Source of the DNA: Rhizophagus irregularis
Taxonomy: Eukaryota; Glomeromycota; Glomeromycetes; Glomerales; Glomeraceae
Assembly (NCBI RefSeq): GCF_026210795.1
Contig: NC_089456.1
Span: 622,501 to 686,500 of the forward strand
Direction of reading: 5' to 3'
Length of the DNA stretch: 64,000 bases
The first letter of the stretch is position 1; each line of letters opens with the position of its first letter. This document shows positions 48,362 through 61,367 of this stretch, piece by piece. The notes beneath the pieces were generated by a model, which was not told the origin of the DNA, did no database searches, and saw only the letters and a program-made list of their open reading frames with translations. The position numbers were made by a program, and so were the translations under genes.

Positions 48362-50147
48362 TAATATTATTATTGCTTAATATTTAATTTCATTATCATT
48401 TCTTGTATGATTCTTATGATTTTCTTACAATTTCCACATTAAACCTGTACGTGTATATAGTCGAACAATAGTTTTATTATTTTATTTATATTATTTTTAG
48501 GGATAAGGGAAAATTTTTGTGTACTAAGTATAAACATTATATATAAAATTCAACTTTTATTTTCCCGCTTGAAAAAAGGTAGGGTACCCTTTTTAAAGTT
48601 GTACAAATAGTCAAAATGAGGCAAACACGAAGTTTTATAAACGTCTGATCATATGATCGTAGAAATAACATGGGAAGTCCCGAAATCGTTACACAAAAAT
48701 AATCAAACACGAAGTATATTAAATTATGAAAAATAGCATGATAACGGAAATTATGTTCAGCCTTATTCACTACTTCTACCTAGCCTTTTGGAACAAATAT
48801 AATTAATGTTTTATCAAAATCGAGTCACTATAGCTTTCTAAGGATTCAAGGCTTTATTATGTGAATTTTGAGTTTAAAAGTAAATTTTGGGTTCAATGTC
48901 TTACTTTTCTGCAAAAAATTGCCCTCTCGATATGAGGAAATGATTTCTTTCGGGCTAGAAACGCGTCGAGTATGTGATTTCATCATGTGATTAATAAGCA
49001 AGAGTGAAGGGTTGCGGCTCTGCTGGTCTATATATAATGTAGGCTAGATAAATAATTAGTTGGATTTCCTTGACCTATCCGCTTTTTTATATACGCTTTT
49101 CCTGTTTCTAAATAAAAATGAATAGAATATTGTCTTAATAATTGATTATTAAAGTGTCAATATTTCACTATTTCGGTATATTATTCTTTTTTTAACTTAT
49201 TTTGATTGGATTGATCGCTTCAATTTTAGATCGTCTATTTTAATTATTTGTTTTTAGCTATTTGTATTTCCAAGTAATTAGTTCGCTAAATACATTTTGT
49301 TACGGTATTGCCGCATTGATGCAACAAAACTTAAATGGCTCTTTTCGTATCATATTGATCTTTTAATATCCTTTTCTCGTCCCTTAACAGTCCCTTAACA
49401 ACATTATTATCACTAAAAACAATAAATGTTTCTTTTTTAATAGTCTAGTATTATGTTATGTTTGATATTCTTTTATGATAATCATAATTTGATCTACGAT
49501 AGAAATTCTAAATATAAACAAAATAAAATAATGAAATTGGATTAATATAGCGAATTAATCTTTATATTTGTAGGTTAATGTATGTCCAGCTAATGATCTT
49601 ATTAATACACGTATTTAAACTATCGGAATATGGATCCACTCCAATGAAAAAGTCATTGGAAATTTTCAAGGACATAACTTCAAAATATCTTTTGACCGGT
49701 CAACTCGCTTTATAATGAACTCGTGTTATACCGAATTTTACAGTTTAATAGTGTAGTACCGATTTCAACAGTATAAAATCTATAAAACCGTATAATAACG
49801 ACTCTTATTAAAGTTATTTTGTGTGATATACGTTTTGTATAATATACCGAATTTTTCCTGGAAACTGTATTGTACCACATGCGAGTCAAAAAAAGTAAGG
49901 TATACAGGTCAGTATCCAAAAATAAAACAGAACTCCAATATAATCATTAATGCAGTTGAACTTTTATGTAAAAATGATCCTATGTTGATCTGAACTTGGA
50001 AAGATCAGCAATCTAATCAGGGTTTGCTTATTAAAGTTTTTTAGAACATATTGTGCTTATTAAAGCTTTTTTTTTTTTTTTTTTTTTTTTTTCAAAAAAA
50101 ATTTTTTTTTCTTTACTCCTCAAAAACTCGAAATACGAAAGTCATCA
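48362..50147. other. 1.8-kb spacer with pogo-like debris and poly-T promoter tract
   Basis: No coding gene supported. At 49700-49910 phrases such as CTCGCTTTATAATGAACTCG and GTTATACCGAATTTTACAG resemble termini of the pogo family seen elsewhere here, but paired ends could not be matched. Immediately upstream of the isocitrate lyase start is a run of about 25 T (50068-50092) followed by A8 and T9, which may keep the promoter nucleosome-free. Confidence 0.45.
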
Positions 50148-52005
50148 ATGTCATCCAGAGACTTTATCGCTCAAGAACAAGCAGCTTTCGAATATGAAGT
50201 GGCTGAAGTTGAGAGGTGGTGGCAAAGTGACCGTTTTCGTCTTGTAAAACGTCCCTATACTGCTGAACAGATAGTCTCAAAGCGTGGTCTTCTTAAACAA
50301 CAATATGCTTCTGATGCTCAGGCTAAAAAATTGTGGTCTTTGTTCAAACGTCATCAAAAAAATAAGACCGCTACGCATACTTTTGGTGCCTTGGATCCTA
50401 TTCAAGTAGCTCAAATGGCTAAATATCTTGAAACCGTATATGTATCTGGTTGGCAGTGTTCCTCCACCGCTTCCACCTCAAATGAACCAGGTCCAGATCT
50501 TGCTGATTATCCGATGGACACTGTTCCAAATAAAGTTGAACATTTGTTTATGGCTCAGCAATTCCATGATAGGAAACAACGTGAATCAAGATTTAGTATT
50601 TCTAAAGAAGAAAGGGCAAAAACTCCTTTTGTTGACTATTTGCGCCCAATCATCGCTGATGCTGATACTGGTCATGGTGGTATTACTGCCATATTAAAAC
50701 TCACTAAGATGTTTGTTGAACGTGGCGCTGCGGGAAGTAAGTGATCCATTTTGCGCATCATTACAAAATGAAATAATTATTAATTATCGAAATTAAAATC
50801 AATTTTTTTAAACTCAGTTCATGTTGAGGATCAGGTAATTCTTCTTTTCAATATTTGTTTTAAATTTAAGCTTAAATTTATATATATCTTAGTATAATAT
50901 ATACGTATTATTTATTAGTCACCATCTAATAAAAAATGTGGTCATATGGCTGGAAAAGTATTGGTGCCGATATCAGAACACATCAATCGCTTAATTGCTA
51001 TTCGTGTTCAGTTTGATATCATGGGTGTCAATAATTTAATTGTCTCTCGTACTGACTCTGAAGCTGCTACTCTTCTCACATCTAACATCGATGTCCGAGA
51101 TCACGCGTTCATTCTTGGTTCAACCAATCCTAACCTTCGCCCTCTTGCAGAAATCATGCAAGAAGAAGAAGCGAAGGGTGTCTCGGGAAGTCAACTTGCT
51201 GCGATAGAAGAGAAGTGGTTGAGTGACGCAAAACTAAAACTTTACAATGATGCCGTTATTGATGCCATTAAGGCTTCCATCCTTCCTGATAAAAATTCTC
51301 TCCTTCAAAAATGGTCATCTCAATATCAAGGATTGTCTCACTATAATGCCACCAAATTAGCCAAGTCATTGGGTGTTGATGTGTTTTGGAATTGGGATAC
51401 CCCAAGAACACGTGAAGGTTTGTACAGATATCAAGGTGGCACTAAATGTGCTATTAACCGCGCCATAGCGTATGCCCCATATTGTGATTTGCTTTGGATG
51501 GAGACTGCAAAACCTATCAGAGCTCAAGCCCAAGAATTTGCCGAAGGCGTTCACAAAGTGCATCCTGAAATTATGATGGCTTATAATTTAAGTCCTTCGT
51601 TTAACTGTGAGTATTAATTTTTATTTCATTCTAATTTAATATGAAAATTTACAATTTTTTTATTTGATTTTAGGGGACGCCGCCGGTATGACAGATGAAG
51701 AAATTCGCACCTACATTTCTGACTTGGGTAAGCTAGGTTTCGTATGGCAATTCATTACACTTGGTGGATTTCACTCGAATGCACTCGGAGTGGATACCTT
51801 TGCTAGGGATTATAAAGAACGTGGTATGCTTGCATACGTTGAAGGAGTACAACGAAAAGAGCGTGAGCATGGTGTTGAGACTCTTCAACATCAGAAATGG
51901 TCTGGTGCCCATTATGTTGATCGATTAATATTGACAGTTACGGGTGGTGTCAATGCGACAACTGCCATGGGTAAAGGTGTTACCGAAGATCAATTCAAAA
52001 AGTAA
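50148..52005 (+). CDS. ICL1: Isocitrate lyase
   Basis: Four exons (50148-50736, 50818-50834, 50919-51606, 51674-52005) give 541 residues. Blocks: [63 protein letters not shown] (the catalytic KKCGH signature), [40 protein letters not shown] and [17 protein letters not shown]. The catalytic Cys is present, arguing for a true lyase and not a methylisocitrate lyase. It splits isocitrate to succinate and glyoxylate, needed to convert lipid into sugar, fitting a fungus that lives on host-derived fatty acids. The C-terminus QFKK is not a PTS1. A 17-nt exon encodes IHVEDQ. Confidence 0.97.
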
Positions 52006-52588
52006 AGTAAGTACAATTGTAGTGTTTTAGTATTTTCGTTTATAATTATAAATGTTATGGAGAGAAACAAAAAGAGGAAGAGAGTTTAGTGTATTTATTT
52101 TTTGTATTTATTTTTTGTATTTATTTTTTTTTGTATTTAATAAAATCCATATTTAAAAATTCCGCTTCTATGGGATAGATTTTTTTTTCCAACCTGAATA
52201 CAAAATGTTGACAGCGACTAAAGTTATAATAGCGATAAAGTTACGTAATTATGAGTACTCTTTGACTTACGTGATTTTACTGAAAATGTGTTTGTCAACA
52301 AAATGTGACTAAAAAACTTTATCTATGCAAATTTGACAGATATATTTAAACGTTTTGAAACTTGTGTATAATAATTTGAATAAAGAAATTAATTGAAGAA
52401 AACAGGCCACTCCCCTTTTGATGCTATTATTATGAAAGATACTATCAAAATGTCCAAAAAACAACATCTATAAATAATAAAAAATAAAAAAAAAGAAAAA
52501 GAAAAAAAAATCCTCCAAAAAAAAAATTATTAATAGAATGAAATTAAAATATTAGCACATTTATCCGAAAAGAATTAAATTACTAATT
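52006..52588. other. Convergent 3' regions of ICL1 and PRPF38B
   Basis: Three near-copies of TTGTATTTATTTTT lie at 52100-52140. A/T-rich, no coding signal. Confidence 0.45.
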
Positions 52589-54280
52589 TTAACTTCTTGG
52601 ACTTCTGCTTCTACGACGTTCGTATCTATCATCATCATGCCTTCTTCTTCGATCATCGTCATACTTCCTATCGTGATCATAACTACCACGACGATCATAA
52701 TCATGGCTACCACGACGATCCCGATCTTTACGATCGCGACTAGAACTTCTATGTCTTCTGTGACGACTACGACTTCTACTGCGTCGACGGTCGCGGTGAT
52801 CACGGTCACGGTCACGATCGCTATCTCTATCTCTATCTCTACGTTCTCGACGACTACGTTCATGTTCATAATCTCGAACCCGGTGAGATCTTCTTTCAGC
52901 ACTGCGGCTACGACTGCGTCCATAATTTCGATCATCATCTTCACGTCTTATAGAACGTTCTGCGGAACGTTTAAGTTCTAAATCATACGTAGGAGATTCT
53001 CTCCTAGTTTATTAATTAAATAACGAATTGTAAGAATTAACAACAAAGAAACAGACTTTACATGTATTTTAAAAACTTTTGTCTCTATTTATTCTTTTTT
53101 TTTCTACCTCATTCCTCAGGAAAATCAACTTTTTAAAATCCAAGTCGCTTTTTTTTTTGTAAATGCGTTTTAAGGAACTAATGCGTAACCTGATAACAAA
53201 AACGATAATATAAAAACAATGACTATAAATAAATAAAAGATTTCCTACCTTGGTGGAAGAGGAGGTTGAGACTTTTCCTTTAACTTTTGTTCAATTTCGC
53301 GGGCGATTGGTACTGGAATGCGAGGTAAAATAGTTCCAAGCCATTTTTGCTCCGTTAACAATTGGCGACACATTTTTCCGATAGTTCTAACATAGATCAA
53401 TTAAAGTTGGTCAATTTTTTTTAAACATTCTAGTTAATAAACAGCAAATGAATTCATCGCAATCATGAATAACTCACGATTAATAATTGTAGTGTACAAT
53501 TAATTCCATATAATATACATACATAATGACTGGGCGAGGACCGCCTTGGATTTGGACTTCTTCCTCGTCATCTAAATATTCCTCAAACCATTCCCATAAA
53601 TGAATTGGCTTACACACATAACGAAGATAAAGAAACCCTAAAGCGCGTATATGTCTAAACAATAATAGTAATCGGTATAAGACACGACATAAATTTTATT
53701 GAATTAACTAATAATGAACGAATAATACATACGGAGAATCGGTATGTTCAATCAATCCATTAACTTGTTTTACTGTTAGTCGTAAAGTCCAAAGTTTATA
53801 AAGTAAACAAAAGGCAGTTGATGCTGTTGTCCCTTTAAGAAAAGGTTCTGTCAACCAAAAAATTTTTGATTGAATTTATGATTGCGTTATATAATACGAT
53901 CAAATTTGCGTATAATAAAATATTTTGACGTTGTTTACCTACCGAGAGACTCAACTATATTGTTTTTTTTGTTTTTAAAAATGAAATAAATAACGTTAAC
54001 ATAGATCAACGAACCAAGTATATTCAATATAATAAATAAATGGCTTACCGTGATTAAAAATTTCATCGATAACTTCATGATAGGTTTTTAATTCACTAAA
54101 AGAAAGCAAAGAAAAAAAGATCAAAAATTGTTTTTCATAAAACTAACACCAAAGTTGAGGCCAACATACTCACTAAAGATGTTTAAAATAAGGTGAAGCT
54201 TGAATGTTTTGATATAAAATGTTGTTTAAGTTCATAGTGGTTTCGCTTCCCCATGTTTCTAATTTATTTGATTGTTTCAT
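52589..54280 (-). CDS. PRPF38B: PRP38-family splicing factor, PRPF38B-like, with RS/RD tail
   Basis: About seven exons. Start MKQSNKLETWGSETTMNLNN; then ILYQNIQASPYFKHLYELKT, YHEVIDEIFNHVESLEPFLK, TASTAFCLLYKLWTLRLTVK, QVNGLIEHTDSPHIRALGFL, YLRYVCKPIHLWEWFEEYLD and DEEEVQIQGGPRPVIITIGK form the PRP38 domain in the order of PRPF38B. The last exon, in the frame set by the acceptor near 53007, encodes an Arg-Asp/Arg-Ser tail (GRSRSRSAERRSHRVRDYEH, RRDRDRDSDRDRDRDHRD) ending RRRSRSPRS. Two other frames stay open over this exon because of codon repetition and are by-products. A 12-nt exon (53943-53954) encodes VESL. Prp38 proteins act in spliceosome activation. Head-to-head with SLY1 across 184 bp. 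Confidence 0.92.
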
Positions 54281-54464
54281 TTTGCTCAACTGAAGTTCTT
54301 TGAGTAGAGTATAAAAACTCAAAAAAGTAGGTAATCAAGTGGTAATCATCAGGTTTTTACGAAATCATTGGCCAATCACTTTTCAATAGAATATCAGCAT
54401 TTTGTCCGTCAGATCTTTTCTTTTTTTTAAAAAATATTTACTTTCGATTTTGGCTTGCATCATA

Positions 54465-56867
54465 ATGGGTAGCGTTCCAAAAGAATCAACATTACGAGAT
54501 CAACAGATCGGTAATTGTTATTTATTTTAATTACTATTATTTTTTTTTACCTTGCATTCAAAAAAAAAAAAATTTAATGGTAAATTTAATAGAGTCGATT
54601 GTGACAATGCTTAACCTTAATAATAAGCAAGAAGTTATACCAGCTTCATCAGAAAATTCGTTAGTTCCTTCGGCAAACAATGAACCCGTATGGAAGGTTT
54701 TGATATTTGACGATTTTGGTCGAGATATCATTTCTTCCGTCCTTAAAGTTAACGATTTACGCGAAAATGGTGTAACGGTTCATATGTACGTAAACTATTC
54801 TGAAAATTTTTTGATTATGCGGTTAACCCGTAAATTAACGTATTTTTAAATATGACTCAGTTTTTTCAATGGTTTGATGATTTATATAGGTTGTTAAGAA
54901 GTGAAAGACAACCTATTTCTGATGTTCCGGCAATTTATTTTGTTGAGCCCACAACGGAAAATGTACAAAGGATTAGCGAGGTTAAATAATTTCTTTATTT
55001 TTATTATATAATTATGATTTTTAAATTTTAAATAAAATTGTTGAAATTTAGGATTTGGCCAAAAATCTTTACGAATCATATTATATTAATTTTCTGACAG
55101 CTATTTCACGACCTTTACTCGAAGAATTGGCAGCTGCTACAATACAAAATAACACATCAAATTCAATATCACAAGTCTATGATCAATACTTGAATTTTAT
55201 TGTTTCCGAACCGAATCTTTTTTCACTCAATCAGCCCAATATTTATTATTTATTAAATGATCCAACCACTGCAGAAACAGCTATTGAGCGAGCAATTGAC
55301 CGCACGGTCAGTTCTCTATTCTCCGTATTAGTCACAATGGGAGTTATACCAATCATCCGTTGCCCAAGAGGAAATGCAGCTGAAATGATTGCACAAAAGC
55401 TTGATAATCGATTACGAGATCATGCATTAAATTCGCGGAACAATCTGTTTTTGGAGAACTCCAAGTCTTTAAATTTTCAGAGACCTGTTTTGATCATCCT
55501 TGATAGAAATATTGATCTTGTACCAATGTTGAGCCATTCATGGACTTATCAAGCGTTGATTCATGATGTCTTGGATATGCATTTGAATAGAATTACTATT
55601 GAAACAGAAGAAATAGGACTAATATCAAAGAGAAGTTATGATTTAGACAACAAAGATTTCTTTTGGGCAAAAAATGCATCAAATCCATTCCCGCAAGTAG
55701 CCGAAGATATTGATGTGGAACTTAATCGTTATAAAAGTGATGCTGCGGAAATTACTAAACTTAGCGGAGTAAACTCATTAGATGACATGGATCAAGTTGA
55801 TTTTTCTCATAATACTCAGCATTTGAAATCAGCTATTACAGCATTACCAGAGCTTACTGCAAGAAAACAAACACTGGATATGCACATGAATATTGCAACA
55901 TCTTTATTAAAAGGGATCAAAGAACGTCAACTTGATACATTCTTCCAAATGGAGGAATCTATAACTAGACAAAATAAATCAGCTATATTAGAAGCAATCA
56001 GGGACCCAGAAAAAAAACCAGAAGATAAATTAAGGTTTTTCATAATCTATTATTTATCCGCTGAAGAAGTTCTTAAAGATATGGCTGAATATGAAGATGC
56101 ATTACGCTCTGCCGGTTGTGATTTGGGTGCATTGAATTATGTTAAAAAGTTGTCATATTTTTTATTTATCGAAAACTGTTTAATTAATGTCAGAAAATTT
56201 AAATTAACCTTCATGTATTTACTATTATAGAGTACGTGAAATCACTAGGATGACTATGATGACAACTATGGCTCCTCAAAGCTCTGGTTTTGCTCAATCT
56301 AGTCAACTTTTTCAAGGATTTAGTTCTATAGGAAATAAGGTAATAATTATCTGCTTGAATTTCCAAGAAATGAAACAAATCTTAACTAATATTTATTTAC
56401 AGCTGAAAGAAGGTGGTCTTGGAGGTGGCTTCGAGAATTTAATATCAGGTGTCAAAAATTTGTTACCTACACGCAAAGATTTAACCCTTACAAAAATTGT
56501 AGAATCTATTATGGAGCCAACTGCAAGTGGAACAAATGAAACAGAAGATTATTTGTATTTTGACCCAAAAATGGCAAGAAGCTCTAGTACAAATAAACAA
56601 AGTAAGAGTAAAATTTCATTTCAAGAAGGAATTGTATTTGTAGTTGGTGGCGGAAATTACATTGAATATCAAAATTTACAGGAATATGCTCAGGTAATTT
56701 ATTGAGAAATGCTTTATCTTTAATTTTTTGATTTTATTGATTTTTTTTTTATATATATATATTTTCTTCTGCAGCGTCAAGCTATTAAGAAAAGAATTAT
56801 TTATGGTTCTACAAATATTTTGAATCCACATGCATTTTTACAAGAACTTGCAAATCTTGGACTATAA
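54465..56867 (+). CDS. SLY1: SLY1, Sec1/Munc18-family protein
   Basis: About seven exons; start [20 protein letters not shown]. Conserved Sly1 phrases: [180 protein letters not shown] and, near the end, [20 protein letters not shown]. Total about 620-640 residues, as in the family. Sly1 clasps Sed5/syntaxin-5 SNARE complexes for ER-Golgi fusion. The first intron is at codon 15-16, and the reading [16 protein letters not shown] parallels yeast LRDMQISAILKMLFLN, supporting that junction. Confidence 0.95.
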
Positions 56868-57260
56868 ATAATTCAATAATATACATTAATTCACTAATAG
56901 AGGAAAGCAGATTAATTATGGATAATATATTAATATTGAATAATGGTATTTAGTAACTTAATTATGTATTATAATTCAAATCAAAAATTATATAATTTAT
57001 ATATGCTGATAGGATTAGAGTACCAGAAGTATGATTTGTAATATAGTATATCTTCCTATATAATATATTACATAAAATCATTTTGTTTTTTGGATAAAAA
57101 TAAAAAAATACAAATTTTATTTTTTTCTCTATACAAGTAAAATTATATTATTATAATTATTCCAGCATCAAGTCAAATAGTACTAATTTTACTATTAATT
57201 TGAATCAGATTTTAATATTAATAAATAACAATATAATTTAATTAATAATCTGCCAGTCAA
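56868..57260. other. AT-rich 3' spacer of SLY1
   Basis: Nothing beyond 3' untranslated-type sequence. Confidence 0.4.
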
Positions 57261-57267
57261 GTAGAAA

Positions 57268-57501
57268 AAAAGGTAAATGTGACATGTATTTAAGATAAAG
57301 TTTAGCAGGAAAAAACTTTCATACTGGTAATTTTAGAGTAAGAATCCTGTAGAAATTGCCCATGATTTATACTATTTTTAGTTAGATTAAAGTTGTTATG
57401 TCACAAGATTTTACTATAAAAAGGTAAATATAGTGTACATTCAAAGTAAATTTAGTAGGAAAAAACTTTTATATTAATAATTTTAGAGTAAAAATTCTGT
57501 T
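57268..57501. repeat. Diverged direct repeat, 83-bp units, 150-bp period
   Basis: 57268-57353 and 57418-57501 share AAAAAGGTAAAT, AGGAAAAAACTTT and AATTTTAGAGTAA-AAT-CTGT. Lies directly left of the hAT MITE. Confidence 0.55.
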
Positions 57502-57506
57502 AATCT

Positions 57507-57875
57507 TAAAGATGCTGGGTGAAACTGAAATATTTAGTCATTTAACAAAACTGAAATAGTTTAGACATTTAAAATTAAAAAACGAAATGCCAAAATTCAA
57601 TATTCCATGGTATTTCTATAGATTTTTCATAAATTTTCATGGATTTTTAATTATAATAATTATTTAAAAAAAAATATTTTTTAAAAAGAATTTATAAAAC
57701 TATTATAAATATAATTAATTTTATATATTTTTATAATAAAACTATAATTTTATATAATTAAAATTAAAATTAAAATTAAAAATTATTATTATATAGTTTA
57801 ATTAATGACGAAACCGAAACTAGTTGGTGACGAAACTGAAATTTTTTGCAAAAAGAATTTAGGCAGGTATTACTA
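57507..57875. mobile_element. hAT-type MITE, uninterrupted copy
   Basis: Same family and orientation as the split copy at 9157-10649. Shared text includes GAAACTGAAATATTTAGTCA, AATAGTTTAGACATTTAAAA, CGAAATGCCAAAATTCAATA and AACTAGTTGGTGACGAAACT. The 8-bp duplication is blurred (GTTAATCT left; CTTAATCT two bases beyond the right end). 369 bp. Confidence 0.82.
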
Positions 57876-58144
57876 GACTTAATCTTACTGCATTTTGATG
57901 AGATAATTCTAATAAGCTATAGTTAATTGATTTCTATACAATCACTAGTTATAAATTATTCCAATTTTTGCATTTTTAAAAAAATTAGGTAGAATTAAAC
58001 TAAACTGGATAGTTCTAATTCAGTTTTTATTTAGTTTCAGTTCCTATTTAAACCAAAAAAAATACTATACTATTGAGGTATGCCAGAAATTATGTGATTT
58101 AGTAAGTGGATGGAGATCAAGTCCTGCAATCAGATGTCATAATA
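57876..58144. other. Short spacer between repeats
   Basis: AT-rich; no feature recognised. Confidence 0.35.
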
Positions 58145-58489
58145 CAGTCTGCCCTCGATATAACGAATTTGGTGTCCGGGCCGATCAGGCCTTCGTAATA
58201 CAAAAATTCGGTAACACTATAATGAAATATTCGGTATATCATAGCGAATAATCGGTATGCCACTATAACGAATTTTCATTATATTATACCGAATATTCAT
58301 TAAAAATTTATTATTATTTATTTTAAGAGATAACTATAAATAATAAATTACGCGATTTTTAAATTTTTAACAACATTTTATTATACTGAATTATTTATGA
58401 AAATGTAACAAAAATTGAGCCTCTTAATTACACGAATAAATTTACTCAATTATATTAATATAACTATCAAGATTAGTCTGTTTTGCAGA

Positions 58490-60178
58490 AATAAACCGTT
58501 GTTTTAAAGCTTCTTTTTTTAGCTTTTTAACAAATTTCAACTCTTCTTTTTTTGTATCAAAACCGTCTTCCCTGTTGCTCCAAATATAAAATCACCTTAT
58601 CATAAAATTCAATAGCTTCATTATGAGTAATGGTTGGTAAAGGAATCTCCTCTACTTCCTCTTCGATTATTATTGGGAAGAACGGTTTTCAAAATTTCTT
58701 CATTGGATATCATTTCCGTTGTAATTTCTTCCCTATCACATCAATAAATTCTTCAGCAGTAAAAAGGTTTTTCAAAATCAAGTTTATCAATCAACATTTG
58801 AATCTCTTCCAATTCCTTAATATGTGTAAGATAAATTTGAGTATCGGTCTAATATTGGAGTCATGGTCATCATGGACACGATCATCATGCTCACGATCAT
58901 CATCTCTAACTTCGTCTCCATCATCATCTTTAGGCAGGATATCCGCTTTTAGCCAACAGTTTTCAATGGTAGTTTTTGTAACACTATCCTATGCACGTGC
59001 AACATATTTGATGCATTTTTTAATATTAATTTCAACGGGTTCAGTGCCATATTCATTAAAATTATCATATGATTTGACTCGATTGTGTAAATATAGCTTT
59101 CGATATTGTGCCTAAAATAAACAACGAATTTTTAAAATTTCAAGTATAAAACATTACTACATTCGAATTGAATGTTCATTAATTAATTCTAGCGAAGCTA
59201 TTTATAATGCTTGATCGCATGGTTGGAGGTGTGCAGTAGTGTTTGGAGGAAGAAATTCAAGCGTGATATTTGTAAGGCGTGTGGTTTCAAATAGGGCATG
59301 AGTTGGAGGCGTTGTCGATTAAAGAAGAATATTTCGACCTTGTGTTCTCATTCGACATCAAGTTTTTTAAGATATTGGTTAGATCGAAACTTGCATCCAA
59401 CTTTTTGGATTCCAGTGATAATCTACTGGAAGAGTTTTCTTATTGATGTTTTTGAGGGCTCGAGGGTTTTCATATTTGTGTATGAATAATGGACATAATT
59501 TTTCACTCCCAGTTGCATTGCAAGTAAGCAAAACAGTTACACGATCTTTTGACTGTTTTGTTCCAGAAATTGGGGCATTAGAAATTGTACGACTAGGTCA
59601 CATTTTCCAAAAAAGACCTGTCTCATCACAATTAAAGATGTCTTCAGCATAATTCTTTAAAACTCTACGAATTTCTTCACGCATTGTATCAAGTTCTTGA
59701 ACAGGTGCACTTGCTGCTTCTCCATGCATGTTGTATTGCCTAAGATTGTGCCGCTTTTTGAAATTGTCAACCCAACCATTTGACCCTTTGAATTTATCTT
59801 CTCCACACAAAAGCTCAAAGTGAAGGCGCCTTGTTAAAGAATATCATCATTGATGATAAGACTGGCTTGAAGTGCACTTTCTACCCAAAGAGTTAAAGCC
59901 TCTTCAATGATAGGAAAAGGAATCTTTTTTTCGCGTCGTAATCCAGCTTGATGTGAATCAAGCATCTACAACAAGCCAACGGTCTTTTTCCTTTAAAATA
60001 TCACTGATCATTCCTTCACTAACCTCATATTCGTCAAGGCTTCTTTTTGTTTTAAGGAGGGAGTAGAAATTTTTTTCAAACAAATTTCTTTCTTTTGTGC
60101 TGCTGTAAGAGATTTACGTTTTCTGGGGATTCCATTAAGTTGTTTATTACCAGGTTTTACAGATTTGGCTTTTGGCAT
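58490..60178 (-). pseudogene. Tigger transposase remnant
   Basis: Readable pieces: HTH N-terminus (60008-60178), DNA-binding/DDE start (59598-59810, Met-led frame ending FWKM), then a C-terminal half over about 59100-58490 with YDNFNEYGTEPVEINIKKCI, ENCWLKADILPKDDDGDEV and TITHNEAIEFYDKVILYLEQ. The DNAPxH-type second Asp region is badly decayed. Frame changes occur between pieces. The second, separate pogo copy at 61680-63120 retains homologous C-terminal text (ITHNEAINYYDKVILYLKQQ). Confidence 0.8.
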
Positions 60179-60472
60179 TTTTAAAAAATATCCAGAGAAC
60201 AATGAAGTGTAAAATAAAATATGAAGTATGAAAGTATCCATTATAAATTAATTTTATGATGTGTGGTTACTACATTGAGAAAATATTTCATGATAAATAG
60301 TCCTTTATAGTAAGATTCATTTCGCAAAAATTCTTCGGTATATTCATAAAAATTCAAAAAATTCGTTATAAAAAATAATTCTTCGGTATATTCATAAAAA
60401 AATCAGAAAAAATCCGTTATAAAAAAAATCCGTTATAAAAAGGATCATTTTATATAAGCATGTTCACACACT

Positions 60473-61211
60473 TAGTGTTTCGATCCGTATTCGGGTCCAA
60501 CCGGTTGAACCCGGATAATTTTATTTTTCGGATATCCGGATAATCGCGGTTTTTACCCGGATAAATATCCGGTTAAAAAATATCCGGTTTTCAATTCGGA
60601 ATCCGGATAATGAAAATAAAAAAAAGTTTTTCTTAAATGTTTAAATTAGTTTTCTTTCTAAATTTTTATTCAGAAGGATTGAAATCAATTCCCAAAATAA
60701 GAATTGATTTTTAGAAGTCAATCAATCGTAATTATTATTCATTTCTTAAGTTTCAATTCTAAAATTCGGTTTATTATTTTGACTTATTGATATTAAGCCA
60801 TTTTGTGCACTAAAAGCATGCAACAATCTTGATGATCACGGACAAAAAAAAAAGTTCACATTTTCTAAAAAATTTCGGAAAATCAAACCTACAGCATAAT
60901 TTGGGCAAAATTCATAGTGCCGGCCGAAATTAGAGTTTCTAACCTTAATTTAAGATCTACGATTTAATTAAATAAACGCCACCAATTTAATCAAATTTGT
61001 TACTAAACTTAATTAAACTTATACCATGAATTTTATTTAATATATGCCATGAATTTCCCAATCTATAAAAAAAATTAATATTAATTCTATCCGGATTTCG
61101 GTTTCTATCCGGATATATCCGGATTTTTATCCGAGGCGGATAATCCGGATAAAAACCGGATAATTTTTTTAATTTATCCGGGTAACGGTTTCTACCCGGA
61201 TCGAAACACTA
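60473..61211. mobile_element. hAT-type element nested in the Tigger copy
   Basis: Ends TAGTGTTTCGATCCG and, reversed, TAGTGTTTCGATCCG are exact inverted copies over 15 bp, flanked by a perfect 8-bp duplication CACACACT (60465-60472, 61212-61219). Subterminal CCGGATA/TATCCGG motifs are repeated more than ten times near both ends, probable transposase-binding sites. The 739-bp interior has no coding frame. It inserted after the Tigger element. Confidence 0.88.
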
Positions 61212-61367
61212 CACACACTTTATTTCGTTAAACGTTGTACGAAATTTAATTAGTAAAGTTCGGTTTGACAAGGTTTTTTTCATATGTCAAAATCTGTACC
61301 ACGCTAAAGATCCGCTATATCGTGTTATTCGTTATATCAAAATTCGCTATAAAAAGGGCAAACTGTA

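Larger units (their letters stand above)
58145..61365 (-). mobile_element. pogo/Tigger DNA transposon, broken, with nested hAT element
   Basis: Termini CAGTCTGCCCTCGATATAAC and, reversed, CAGTTTGCCCTTTTTATAGC, both next to TA (58143-58144, 61366-61367). Without the nested hAT unit it is about 2.5 kb, full Tigger size. The transposase is on the minus strand, starting MPKAKSVKPGNKQLNGIPRK near 60178, through a CENP-B-type HTH (KSLTAAQKKEICL), to GWVDNFKKRHNLRQYNMHGE and the DDE start IFNCDETGLFWKM. It ends near 58490 in a Lys-rich tail. Several stops and frameshifts interrupt it, so the copy is inactive. Confidence 0.88.

Noticed and set aside
52561-52981. Val/Met/Ile-rich reverse frame and Thr/Ser/Ile-rich forward frame
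   Set aside because: Both are out-of-frame readings of the Arg-Asp/Arg-Ser exon of PRPF38B; the frame set by splicing gives the proper RS/RD tail.
57268-57501. Long terminal repeats of a retroelement
   Set aside because: The 83-bp direct repeats lie only 150 bp apart with no internal coding sequence and no primer-binding site; a local duplication is simpler.
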